From contig CM059583.1 in assembly GCA_030407085.1 (NCBI GenBank), positions 209,434,001 through 209,498,000 on the forward strand: a stretch of 64,000 bases of DNA, written 5' to 3'. A program made the position numbers and the translations under genes. A model generated the notes under the pieces. That model was not told the origin of the DNA. It worked only from the letters and a program-made list of their open reading frames with translations, and did no database searches. Within the stretch, counting starts at the first letter, position 1. Every line of letters starts with the position of its first letter. The DNA is from Trichopria drosophilae. Taxonomy: Eukaryota > Arthropoda > Insecta > Hymenoptera > Diapriidae. Shown here in pieces: positions 13,767 through 24,862 of this stretch.

Positions 13767-14145
13767 ATGTTAAGAAAACTACAAACTGTGAACTCTTTAT
13801 ACTTTTTGGGAGGACTTGTAATGTGTCTCATGCTGATGATTCAGGTAAAACAGATTTATGACAATAAATTGAAGAGCAACAGGTACATGGGCTACAAACA
13901 ATTTGTAAGTACAATAAATGTTGAAATAAGACATGTAGTAGAAATAAATAAATTAATTTTATTTATAAAATATTTTTAACCAAACATCGTTACAGATGAG
14001 TGAAATTTCTGAAAAAATGTCAGTTGTTGAAAAATCTGTAAATGAATCGTCATTGTACGTCCATCGATTAAATGAGGCATTGTTGAAGCAAAATGAACGA
14101 AAAGTGAAAAATTCTTCTCAAACTCGACCCACATTTGCTTGGTAA
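13767..14145 (+). CDS. Small single-pass membrane protein, function unknown
   Basis: Two exons, 13767-13904 and 13996-14145, are joined by a 91-bp GT-AG intron (donor TTT|GTAAGT, acceptor TTACAG|ATG) in phase 0, giving 95 residues. The ATG at 13767 is the first in frame; an upstream GTG extension is ignored. The N-terminus is MLRKLQTVNSLYF, followed by one hydrophobic segment (about residues 11-27, rich in L, G, M, V). The rest is polar and charged and may form a helix or coiled coil (residues 50-80), ending RPTFAW. A short N-terminus, one membrane span and a hydrophilic tail resemble small organelle or ER membrane proteins, but I do not recognise the family. The stop lies 12 bp from the SGSH stop on the other strand. 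An AATAAA at 14349-14354 could end its transcript inside SGSH intron 9. Confidence 0.7.
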
Positions 14146-14157
14146 TTAACGGTGAGT

Positions 14158-17100
14158 TTAGATTTTATATTTGATGCTATAGTTGTCCAAGGGCAAACAT
14201 TGTGGATTTTGTTTACCAATTTGCTCAAGAATACCATCCGGAGCGCACATCCAAGGGTCATTTGTATTTTTTTGCCAATTTCTTAACATTTCCTTCAATT
14301 CTGATAAAACAGGCTGCAACAGAAATTAATTTAGAACAAAAAAACATGAATAAAGGTTAAATATAAAATCTCTTAAATACCTGCATTGAAGATTTTTTAG
14401 CTATATTGTTAAGTTCTTCCGGATCATATTTTAAATCATAAAGTTCCCATTCTGGACGGTAATAGTAACTTTGCAATGTTTTATACCAACGAAGCGGTTG
14501 ATTGGTCCGAGATCTGTCAAGTAAATCCTATAATACATGTAAAACAGTTCATAAACATTGTATGCAAAGTAACAAATATATTAATTATAGTAAAAAATTA
14601 CCTGGAATGTTGGTGACAAATAAAAGTCTTGGTCAATTGGGAATGGCATTTTATAATTTAAATTATGTATTAATTTGTATTTTTTGGTTCGCACAACTCG
14701 CATTGGATAGTACATAGTAATTTCATGGTGGGTTTGACTTGCATATACTGCAGAGCTGTTACTTTCTACCGGTTCTATAAGATTTTAAGAAAAATTATAA
14801 GAATTTTTTATTTGTCTGTGAGGTCAATTTGAATAAATAAAGTTTATTTAAATTTGTCAGCTTCATATATTTGATAATTATCACCTTGGGTAAGGAGTGG
14901 AAGAAGAGACTTTCCAGTAAGAATTGGTACAGAATCGTTGTTGTTATCTTTGTTATATGAAATGTTGAACCAGTCATATATTGTTGGAGCTATATCGAGC
15001 AAAGAAGTCATGCTGTATGTAGCTTCATTTTTTCTTGCTTTGTGATACGGTGATGACATTATGAAAGGTTCTGCCATGCCTGCAAATATATTTCCAGTAA
15101 ACGAAAACGAATAGAAAGTTAAAAATACGAATTGAAATGAATTCAAGTGAATTAAAATGAATTAAAAAGTGGATTCAATTAATCATTTTCGTGCGTTTTA
15201 CTTCATTTTAATCCACCTGAATTCATTTCAATTCGTATTTTTAACTTTTTATTCGTTTTCGTTTACTTGGTTGCTTTATAGATATATTATTTTCATGTAA
15301 CTTCATTCATGTATATTCCTGTATAAAAAGTATCTATGAAAAATGTTTTATATTAATGTATGAATGCATACCAGGGTCATATAGATTTGTTCTACCACTT
15401 GGAAAAGGAATCCCATTATCTGAAGTATACATAACTAATGTATTGTCTTTAAAACCTGCTCTTTCTAATTCTTTCAAGACTAATCCAATGCCTGAAAAAC
15501 ACCATATACAAAATATTATAATTGATAAATATTTAAAAGTCGTTTTTTCTATAATAAATGCAACAATTTTTAAGAAATATTTTATTCAGAATTACCTTGT
15601 TTCGACCACCATTATGCATCCTTTTCAGAGACTTCCCACAAACCAATGGATATATTAGAACAACTCTGTTCTATCCATTTGGAAGTTTTTGAAGAGGATT
15701 TAATGTGGTCAAAATGTTGAGCAGGATGGAATGTAGGTCATTTGACCTTATTTTTGAACAAGGAACTTTTGAATTGCAATGGGCATTCTGAATAAAATAT
15801 TCCTTCATAATTATAATTGTTACATTAAATTAAAAGTATGATATAAAGGATATAACCTTGGTCGAGTCGAGACATGGCTGTATATTGAGCAGTTATATCT
15901 CTTCTAGCTGCTTCTGTGTCTTGGACAAAATATGGTAGTTTCACTTGATCCCACTGATAATAAATAGGATTCCAGTCAGGAATTCGTCCCATACCTGTGT
16001 CTCCGTTTCCAAACTTTTCACAGAATGGTCCATATTCAGGATAAGTGTGACCACAACGATGTGGATCATGAAAAGATACTAGCAGGAAGAAAGGTCTGGA
16101 AATCAAATCTAAGTCTATGTAACTGAATACATTAATACTTTATTCTCTTGTGTTTGAAATCAAGAGGTTGTGATTGGTTTTATTAAGCATAAAATTAAGA
16201 AACTTACTGAGAGTTATTCTGCGATAAAAATTCTCTAACCAACAATTTTATTCTAGTTATATTTCTTCCAACTTGTAGAATCGATTCATTTTCTTCAGTG
16301 TGTGAAAAATCAAAGGGATACACATTTTCTGGTCCTACATGTTTCTTACCAATGATTCCTGTTACGTTATTGTTAGTTATTAAAGCCAATTTTACATCGT
16401 CAAAGGTTTTGTTAAATACTGTTTATCTTGTTTATCTTAACAAATTGTTTACCTGTCCTTATATTATGCTGCTTTAATATTTTTGGTAATGTTGGAATAT
16501 CATCAAAAGAGTTGAAGTGGTGTATGCCGTGATGAAGGCCATACATCCCATTTTGATGACTCGGTAAACCAGATAATATTGATGCACGACTAATGTAATT
16601 CAAAGTATGATGAAATATGTTTTTTATACATATTTTGTATATTGCATGAGAAAATACCTTGGAGAACAGCTGCTTACAGATGTGTAGGCATTATTGAATA
16701 TCAGACCACTTTTTGCAAATGCATCTAGGTTTGGAGTCTGACAAATTTTATTCAAGTATGATCCAGTCTCGAAACCACCATCATCAGCTATAAGTATTTA
16801 GTGATTTTTTAAATTAATTTAATCATTTCATTATTTCCTAATTAAGAAATAGTAAAATTTATTGTTTCAACAACAGCGAACATATTTATTTTTTTTCAAT
16901 TTTAATTTGTAATAATTTTAATGAAAATATTGCAATTGCTGTTTATCAACAAAAAAATTGAAGAAATCTGGTTATTAATAAAAAACGAAGAATAATGGTT
17001 ATTAACCAGGTCTTTAATTGTTTAAGAAGTCGTAGCTCCAAATACATATGTATTCGTAATAAATAACATTTTGGGAAAACCAGATAAATTTGCACTTCAA

Positions 17101-20100
17101 AACATTTCGTTAACCCTTAAAGCGCCCTGGGGGTACTGGAAGACCCCACACATATATATTACATTTTTTTTCCTTCTAAAACTGCACTTTTACAGCATTT
17201 TTTATCTTAAAGAGCTACATTTCCAGAGGCACAAGTTAAATTTTTAGGATAAAATATTGAAAATTGGCTGAGTTACGATTTTTTGTGTGAAAAACGTCAC
17301 TTTTGTATTTCATGTTTTATAACGAGCACCAATAATTTTTTTTATCAATATAACTTATCTACGCGGTAAAGTGATACTTGGAGAGTATCCAGTAATTTTG
17401 TTGAGACGAAATAAAGAAAACTGTCCGAGCAGGACTATATCATCTTCGGATTGGGGTCTCCCACGACCCCATATGGCGCTTTGTGTTATTTTTATATAGG
17501 GTGTCGCTTAAAGTGTTGATACTGGCGAATTTCCACTACCCAGCTACAGATTTTTATTTTTTGATGGGATGTATTTGGTTTACAACCTTTTACTTTCTCT
17601 AGATTAACGGTTCTGCTTTATTATATATGCGTTTCATACCATTCTATTTAACCATAGATAAAATTAATTTTGTCAGATAAGTAATACACCGGTAAATTCA
17701 AATTTGTGTTTACATACACAAGTGACATAACAATAGCCAAATGATTTTGGAACACTTTTCATACTTTCGAATATAAAATAATATTCATTCATATCACCTA
17801 AATATGTAATTCTAGGCACATCTGTAAATTGACTGGTACAAATGGAAAACACATTTCTTACTTCATAAAATTAGTTTCTCAAAGTATTTTCAGGTTACTG
17901 AGATTATCATATAGGATTTGAAAAATTTAAAGCGTCTGACAAATTTTTTAAATTTTGTTTGATTTCTTTTTTTCAGTTATAGCATTAAGAGTTTTTAAAA
18001 CAATCATTCCCAAAAATTAACTTTATTAGAAAAAAAGAAAATCATTTAATGCTCTGTTATTAAATGATATTTTGCTATTATGTATGATTGTAATTGAAAA
18101 CACATGTTGTTGCATGTTCTTAACATTCAAGTTAGCAAGAAATCATGATCGTGTATCATGTCAAAAGCATGTCAAATGTGATGCATTGACTCATTTGTCT
18201 TCATTATTGTAATGTCAAACAAGCAACATGAATAAATTCTGCCACTATTTTGATATCTCTATTATGACCGTTTTATGGTATATACCAGAAGTAGCATCTT
18301 GCTTTCTCATAAGCACTAAAGATTTAAAGTCATCGGTATATATAAAAAAATAGGAATATTCATATTATGTCAAATATTCAATTTCATGTTGTGTAAAAAC
18401 TGTACTCCGTATCCATGCCTGAAGCAAATTTTATTCTCTACAAAATTATTATGTACCTTCATTCTACACTATATTACTATTCTTTATCAAGATATATCTA
18501 TTAGTCATTATATATTTAAGTAATTACTGAAGATGACAGACAACCATTTAAATTTTGATTTTATAGAATTAAATTACTTTTGTGCGGAAATATGAACTAC
18601 ATTCTGTAGCCAGTTACAAAAACACTTGATGAATGTAAACTAACATGTTAAATGAGCAATGTATAGGTAAACAACGCTTGCAATATTGTTGCGATTAAAG
18701 AACACATCGACACAAGAAAAATCCCGTAACCACAGTAAAATCTCAATTTTGGTATTAGGATTTCTTAAATGTACAACTTCTGATGTTTCTAACTGCTCTG
18801 TTATAATTAATTTATACAGAATGCTTGTTTTACCTATATTATATTATAATTGATCAGCTCGAAAGGGTTCAACATCGGCTTTTGAGATACCTTTCATGTA
18901 AATCTGGGTCACCTATTAGATATTTCTCGCATGACTATACAGCGATTGCTATTTTCTTTAAATTCCCTATTTCATCCCTCCATCACGAATGTGATCTACT
19001 TATCATCCGAAAAATTACCTTGAACTTAAATGTAATCAATTATTTGAAGTTTTTTTCCCTCGTACTCAGTATTATGAATTGAGACAGCATCGTGAAATAT
19101 ATGAAGGAAATGCTAAATCTAGATTCAGTTTCTAGGCTAGTGTTGCTAGCATGAGTGGAATAGTTTAACATTAGATATAAGGTTATTACAACAAATGAGA
19201 GCGTTTAAAACTGCAATGGGAAATTATGTTTACAAATTTTAAGTTTCTTGTTTCTCTTTTTATTTATTATTTAAACTCAGATATTAAATATTAGGTTTAT
19301 TAATTATTTCATCATTATTGAGCGCTGATTGTTATTTATTTTTGTATAAAGACCTTTCAAGGCCATCTATTACAATAAATAAATAAATACATTTCCATGT
19401 GGAATGAATTTATATCATATTTCAATTTTGTTAAACAGTTATCTTTATAAATTACAATTAAATCCTGCATATGTTGTAAAATGATCAATTTTGAGTTCAA
19501 GTTCCAATTGGAGATAAATTTAAAACTTTAATTATATTTTTTGTGTGAACTATATTAAAAACCATCCAATGGACAGTCCGTTCACTAAGATATCTAATAA
19601 GTAATTCTATTGTGATCATTTCCATAGGTGAAACTAAAAAGTAAGATAAAATTGTGAGGACTGTGGCATGCTCCTTTTAAAACTTTAGTATCTTACATGT
19701 ATTAAAATATGTAATACTATCATATATTAAAGCTGTTTAATGCCTAACTTGAATTACAAAATTAACTTGATGTACACATTAAAAAAAGCTTTTATAATTT
19801 AATATTTGGATAATCATACCTCTACAGTTAGTGAAAGTAAAATTTTACTGGTTTCTAAATAAGTTATTTTGAAGGATGAAGTAAGAATTTCTAAGAGTTT
19901 CAACCATTTGTTAAACAATTGCCAGAAATATGGCATATCATTTTTATATTTTTGACAGTAGCTAGACAATTATTTGGGACATTATAATTTCTTTATCACA
20001 ATAAAAACAAACCATACTATGGAAAGTAAGATAAATTTTATAATGAATAATAATTATAGAATTTATCAATTTCTGGACTAACATCTTAATCAAGAAGAGT

Positions 20101-22635
20101 GGTATTAAATAGAAAACACCCTCATTTGACGTTTCGGCGGCAATATCAGCCCTCATCAGAACTAAAAGTTAAATTTATTTACAATAAAAAATATAAAACC
20201 ATAAATTAACAATAATTAAATTTAACAACATTAAGAAGAGAATAACTAAACTTAGTTAACACATGTTGTTAGCGTGTTGAGTTGTTGTATATGACTGACA
20301 AATAAACAACCGAACAAAACAAATGTTTTATACAATAGAAAATCAGAACATTGAAATTATTTTTCATTTTAAATTTCAAATGTTTAAATAAGTGAACACC
20401 TGTTTAATATGTATAATCTGAAAAACACGATTTATGAACTTATATTTCAATTGTTTTAATAATTGAACTTAAATTTGTTTAATAATTTAATATACGTAGA
20501 GTGTAGATTCCGGGTATCTTCCTATATATTGATTGGATATTTTTGCATATGTATATTTGTTAAATATATGTGTACATTTATATCCTATACACATACATAC
20601 ATATATTGTTTGTGTCATACGCTTAATATAAAGTAGTGCCCTCTCTATAGATTTAAGAACCCATGCGCCACTACGAGAGCTCTTCATTCCTCTGTTGAAG
20701 GTGGTTTATTCAACAGCTCCAAACTTCTCTGTAGTATATATACATTTAGTCTTTTTCTTACATTTCAATATACATATTACTTAAGTGTCTTTTCTCTACG
20801 TCTACTTCTACGTCCACCTCAACAATATTGAACATTTCTGAGATAATGCACTTTTCCCAAACCGGCTAATAATCCAGGATCTTAACATTCTTCCAATCAA
20901 AATTGTGCTCCAGAGTTTTCCGATGTTTGGTAATGACAGACTTCGTTCGTGAAGTTTTGTGGATGTTTTTCTGGTGTTCATTAATGCAAATCTTTAGTTG
21001 TCGTTTTATCTCACCAACATAGTAGTTACAAGTGATTTTATAAACAATATTTATGCAACCACTCATTCATTTTGTCTTTCTTTTTTTTTATAATGTTGCT
21101 AATATTAAATGTCGTAAAGGGCACTAATTCAATGTTGAATTTCATTAGATCAGACGATTTTTTCAAAAAAGGCATTAAATTAATTAAATTAAAATTAATA
21201 TTAATTTTAAGTCATTTTTTTCTACTAATGAATTTGTTTCATTTATTTTCGTTGATTTATACAAATATTTTTCATTATTAGTTCTTTTCCTTTTCAATAA
21301 AAATTTTAATTTATTATGCTATCCCTGAAAAAGAAAACGTGGCAAGAGCGCTTGAATATCTTTTCTAATCATTCAGTGATCATATATTTTTAAAATCGTA
21401 ACGAAATCGTTATTAAATCATTACATGTGATTTTTTACAAAGATCTGTCTTTTTAAAGTTTTGTTATTAAAATCGAAATGTCATTTAACCCTGCATTACG
21501 TGCATTACAATGCAGTTCCTTGTAATTCAGCGTTACTTTAATATTTTTTTTCTCATTAGTTACTTCGGTAACAGGGTCTGAAACTTTGCAGGATGACGAG
21601 TGGGGTAATTAACTAGAATATAAAATATTTTTACGCAATTCTGTCGTTGGTTGATGTTTGCTCGTGATACATTAACTGTTGAGAGATAATTTAAATCAAA
21701 TGAGAGGGTTTTTTATTTAACATCACTCTTCGTGAGTAAGATGTTAGTCCAGAAATCAATAAATTCTATAATTATTCATAAATGGGGTTGTTGTGTAGAA
21801 GTATATATAATAAAAACTATAAATATACAAGTCAGCTTTGTCCTACAAATTGATTGGATAAAAGTTTTCCTCACCGTTTCGAACAAACTCGTATTCATTT
21901 TCAAGAGGTTACTATGAACACGATTTTGTTCGAAATGTTGAGGAAAACTTTCATCAAATCAATTTGTAAGACAAGCTGACCTGTATATTTATATTTTTTA
22001 TTCTATAATTATTCGTTAAAAATAGTACTGGACGATAAGAGTTTCTTCTCTGAATTGTGATAAATTTTACATAATTACATACATTTCTAACAAGAAAAAA
22101 ATCTTTGCGAGACAATATGACAGTTATTTGCAAATCACCCATTAAAAAAAAGAGCAATATTTGTCTGAATGCTTCTACCGTAGATTAATACCAGATTGGT
22201 GAAATATTTTTTAAATTGCATCTCAGTGGATCGGGCCATAGAAAAACAAATAATAAATTGGAGTTTGGAGTCGGTCGAATGATAGACATCAATTTAAACA
22301 AAAACCGGGGAATCTTTAGCGATCTCTAACCGAATTAATCTGAGCTTATTGTGCATACATATGTCTGCAATTATCGAATATGTATGTATAGAATAAGAAA
22401 ATGAGTTTTTTTTTTTACTGCGCATGTGCGGATTACAAAAGCACCGCAAGTTGGGCGTGGCAAAATGCGCTCAAAAAGTGTTTTCATAATTTTCGAAATT
22501 CTTGCACAATTTATTACCGAGTAGTAGAAGAACGTTCTTGTTCGAAATGCTGGCTTGTCCTCGAACATTACACGGTAGGGAAAAAGCGAAAAGAAACGCG
22601 CAAAATAATGAAAATGTATAAAACTCGCGTGACAT
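14158..22635 (-). CDS. SGSH: N-sulfoglucosamine sulfohydrolase (heparan N-sulfatase, sulfamidase)
   Basis: Lysosomal sulfatase that removes N-sulfate from glucosamine at the end of heparan sulfate chains. Ten exons, all with GT-AG borders and consistent phases: 22518-22635, 16658-16787, 16453-16589, 16208-16358, 15857-16095, 15372-15491, 14885-15079, 14602-14774, 14381-14527, 14158-14313. They give 521 residues, against about 502 in the human enzyme. Residues 1-26 look like a signal peptide ([20 protein letters not shown]...), which is why I chose the ATG at 22635 over an in-frame ATG at 22839. The sulfatase signature CSPSR has Cys80 (converted to formylglycine) and Arg84; the Ser codon between them is split by intron 2. 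ADDGG (41-42), GKKH (133-135), HDPH (188-191), SDNG (283-284) and Arg292 match the human active-site residues at a constant offset of ten. Intron 1 is 5.7 kb and full of transposons; the other introns are short. Nothing suggests inactivation. Confidence 0.96.
15097..15266. mobile_element. 170-bp palindromic MITE in SGSH intron 6
   Basis: This near-perfect palindrome starts GTAAACGAAAACGAATA and ends with its complement. Arms of about 70 bp contain AAAATACGAATTGAAATGAA on both sides. It lies wholly within the intron between SGSH exons 7 (14885-15079) and 6 (15372-15491), 17 bp from the splice acceptor of exon 7. A second, more diverged copy is in the phosphomannomutase intron at about 26315-26441. 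It has no coding capacity. Confidence 0.8.
17114..17487. mobile_element. Short TTAA-flanked inverted-repeat element (piggyBac-like ends)
   Basis: It starts TTAA|CCCTTAAAGCGCC and has the complementary GGCGCTTT word at 17475-17482, after which the right end (GTGTTATT) has decayed from the expected AAGGGTTAA. Just inside the ends are complementary GGGGTxxT..AGACCCC words (17130-17150 and 17452-17470). The structure fits a nonautonomous piggyBac-like element, but only the left TTAA is intact, so the call is moderate. Confidence 0.45.
18790..19392 (+). mobile_element. 3' fragment of a non-LTR retrotransposon (jockey-like)
   Basis: The plus-strand frame starting near 18855 reads [20 protein letters not shown] and then a HDY motif. 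This is the pattern typical of the region after the reverse-transcriptase domain in jockey-type LINEs. The frame stops at 19082, and frameshifted homology-like sequence continues downstream. The end is marked by an (AATA)n tail at about 19373-19390 after CAAGGCCATCTATTACAATA. It is a 5'-truncated dead copy inside SGSH intron 1, on the strand opposite to SGSH. Confidence 0.65.
20128..20159 (-). ncRNA. Hammerhead-ribozyme-like core in the Penelope terminal repeat
   Basis: On the minus strand this stretch has the two conserved boxes of the hammerhead core in the right order: CTGATGAG and CGAAACGTC. They are separated by 17 bases with GG/CC ends that could form a short stem II. Penelope-like elements are known to carry minimal hammerhead motifs in their terminal repeats. 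Stems I and III are not convincing by eye, so self-cleavage of this copy is not established. Confidence 0.45.
20866..21200 (-). pseudogene. GIY-YIG endonuclease fragment of a Penelope-like element
   Basis: The minus-strand frame 20866-21066 reads [20 protein letters not shown], followed by the [12 protein letters not shown] and [13 protein letters not shown] motifs. This is the GIY-YIG domain pattern of Penelope-like retroelements: VYKI..C, YVGET.R.L, R..EH, then HNFD...KILD. The first-strand Tyr-Val-Gly and the helix with EH are still visible. A TAG replaces the expected acidic codon just after KILDY, and [14 protein letters not shown] continues beyond it. Upstream, another frame retains a [15 protein letters not shown] linker, and a frame change lies between them. 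The coding copy is dead. Confidence 0.75.
21811..22002. repeat. 190-bp imperfect palindrome
   Basis: Arms of about 80 bp share AAATATACA(A/G)GTCAGCTT, ACAAATTGATT and GTTTTCCTCA..TTTCGAACAAA in inverted orientation, with about 10-15% mismatches. The centre includes CGAAAC preceded by a CTTGAAAATGA word, a weak echo of the hammerhead boxes seen in the neighbouring Penelope remnant. It probably derives from terminal repeats of a second Penelope-like insertion or is an unrelated MITE. Confidence 0.55.
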
Positions 22636-23313
22636 ATTTCCCGCTAAATTTGAGGTCGACGAACGCGGCTTTTTCGACGGTAGAGATATGGAACGGCGGA
22701 ACAGCTCACGTGTCACGAGTTTGCCGTCGCCGCCTCGGTCATGTGTCGAACTGACTCGAAACCAATCGAAACGTCGGTTGTCTTTGCGCCAGCACCTCGA
22801 CTCCTTTTGGACTTTCTTTTTGCTTGTAAGTATATCCATGGAAAAAGTTTGATACACTGACAGTCAATAACTCTCGGCATAATAAGCCACTATAGCTAAA
22901 CGCTCCAGCAGTATCAAGAATAGATTACTCGACTCGACCATAAGGATACCGAAGTACATTACGCTCCTCAAATTCATTCGACTTACACTAAACTGTCAAT
23001 GAATTTTAAATTACTTTTGTTATTGCATTATACAAATTTTAATAAATTATAATAAATGAATTGTGGGATGAACAAACCGACACTCATAACGAGTATTCTA
23101 AAACCTACAGTCTTAAAACAGTTTCGACACACTTCTGAATTATTTTATTCGTTTATTTAATTCGTTATCGAAAATAATGTAGTAAAACAATTATAGAAAT
23201 CAGTGCCTTTCAATAAAAATACGATTAAATCTAAAATATTTACCTGGTTTAGAAGTCGTTTACTAAACGGGTCTTAAACGTTTGTATTGATATTATATTG
23301 TATACCATTACTC

Positions 23314-24414
23314 ACCGTTCCTCAAGGACCAACAAGTTTAACAAAAATGTCAAAGAAAACTGTTGACGGCATCTTATTCTACATATTTCGTACTTCCAAA
23401 ATCAATTTTGATCGAAATCATACTTGGTCGTTTTCCAAAAATAATCCAAAAAGAGTTTTTAATCATTTTCTGCCATTTACGCAATAGTTGAATTTAATAC
23501 GAAACTAAAGAAATTTGATTTTCTATCACTTTTTACATCAATAAAATGATAAACATTTTCATAAAATTGTATTCATAAAATGATAAACATTATTTATAAT
23601 TACATAATAAATAACTTTTTGACAGATTCCAAAAATTAGAATTTATTTCTTGACTGCTTTTTTTGTGACTCGATTTCTTGGTTTTATTGTCCTTTTACTA
23701 CTCTCTAAATAAGAATTAGTGAAATTTAACTAATCGATAGTGACATTTGACTAATTGAAATAAGGAAAACTCAGTTACTAACAATTAGTAGAAAATTACT
23801 AATAGAAATAGTAGTTAAGTATAACTAAATGAATTAGTAAATTCTGATCATTTTTCTAATTCATTAGTCGAATATTGAACTACTGATTGAAATTCTACTA
23901 ATTCATATTTAGAGAGTAAGCATAAAATTAAATGCTAAATAAAAAACAAAAAACATATAAAAGCAATAAAAGAAAAAAACAAAAAAAAAAACAAATATGG
24001 GGCTACATTTTACTCTCTACGTCCATGTCGTTAGCTCTGGGTAATACAGAAGGAGAGTAACAAAAATGTAATTATTTAATTAAAAAAAATATAAACAAAT
24101 AAACAAAAAAAAATATATATATCATTTAATAATTTTACACGAAGGGCTATTGTGCGTGTCTTGAATATTGTTATTTAATTATTAAAGCAGTAGGGTATTG
24201 ATGCAAAATTGATTTGTTGTGTTTTTATATTAAACTCAAATATTGCATAAATGGTAGAAAATGATTTAAAACCCTTTTTAGATTATTTTATGAAAACGAG
24301 CAAGTACGATTTCGATCAAAATTGATTTTTAAAGTGCAAAATACGTAGAATAAGATGCCGTCAACAGTTTTCTTTGACATTTTTGTCAAACTTGTTGGTC
24401 CTTGAGGAACGGTG
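23314..24414. mobile_element. 1.1 kb foldback element between two divergent genes
   Basis: Terminal inverted repeats of about 170 bp begin ACCGTTCCTCAAGGACCAAC on the left and end with the complement on the right (24245-24414). They include matching GTCAAAGAAAACTGTTGACG and AAAATGATT words. The interior contains a separate nested MITE (23701-23916) and A-rich sequence. No transposase frame and no clear target duplication were found. It separates the promoters of SGSH and phosphomannomutase. Confidence 0.75.
23701..23916. mobile_element. Nested 216-bp MITE
   Basis: It starts CTCTCTAAATAAGAATTAGT and ends ACTAATTCATATTTAGAGAG, with internal ACTAAT/ATTAGT words repeated in both orientations every 15-25 bp. 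It sits entirely inside the larger foldback element 23314-24414, so it inserted later. It has no coding capacity. Confidence 0.7.
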
Positions 24415-24862
24415 TGTACTGTGATACAAGATTATTTTTTTTTTTTATATACTACTTATATTAGGTTTTGTTCTTTTTTCTATTGTTATTTAATCTTTTA
24501 TTTTTTGTCTTTATCATATTAATTTGTATTTGTTATACCGGGCCTGCGTACAGATATCTGCGATATCTCCTGTGGAGTACTTGATGAGTGTACAATTTTG
24601 TGTTCAATTGTACTATTTTTATGCATACCTGGTTAAATAAATTTCAATTTCAATTGTTTCACAGATGAATATGGTCAGATTTAGGCAGGTGTATTAAAGA
24701 ATTGAGTTACGATTCGATTACATTGAAAAAACTGACATAAACCATCTAAATCTATTTAAAATATAATATATATTCGAAAATATTTGACATTTACTTTTAA
24801 AACGATAATTACTCGTAATAATTAGAAATTTATTATTTCAGGATAATCAAATTTAGGTAAAA

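Larger units (their letters stand above)
20040..21775 (-). mobile_element. Penelope-like retroelement remnant with inverted terminal copies
   Basis: The central minus-strand segment (about 20866-21200) encodes a decayed GIY-YIG endonuclease. On both sides lie inverted copies of one ~95-bp sequence (20040-20135 and 21687-21775), which include TTTCTGGACTAACATCTTA and CACTCTTC. Terminal repeats in direct or inverted arrangement are known for Penelope-like elements. The region between 20170 and 20860 carries degraded 3' sequence (including GAAGAGCTCTCGTAGTGGCG on the minus strand). No intact reverse transcriptase is present. Flanking sequence to 22002 may belong to the same or a related insertion. 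Confidence 0.65.
16788..22517 (-). other. SGSH intron 1 (5.7 kb, transposon-filled)
   Basis: This intron joins the signal-peptide exon, which ends in VLLLL plus one base, to the exon beginning with ADDGG. The donor is CTCG|GTAATA and the acceptor ACTTATAG|CTGATG. It contains a TTAA-type inverted repeat (17114-17487), a LINE 3' fragment (18790-19392), a Penelope-like remnant (about 20040-21775) and a 190-bp palindrome (21811-22002). The remainder (16790-17110, 17490-18780, 19395-20030 and 22005-22515) is AT-rich with no recognisable content. Confidence 0.9.
22636..24841. other. Divergent intergenic region between SGSH and phosphomannomutase
   Basis: The two genes start head to head about 2.2 kb apart. 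The SGSH-proximal part (22636-22810) is GC-richer and likely contains its 5' untranslated region and promoter; no TATA box was identified. A pyrimidine-rich acceptor ending at 24841 (TTATTTCAG), 21 bp before the phosphomannomutase ATG, suggests an intron in that gene's 5' leader. Between them is a 1.1 kb foldback element with a nested MITE (see separate entries). At 24540-24655 a phrase ending in TTAAATAAATTTCAATTTC resembles a LINE 3' tail. Confidence 0.5.

Noticed and set aside
22636..22839. In-frame upstream ATG of SGSH at 22839
   Set aside because: Its product would bury the signal peptide behind 68 charged residues, which a lysosomal enzyme should not have.
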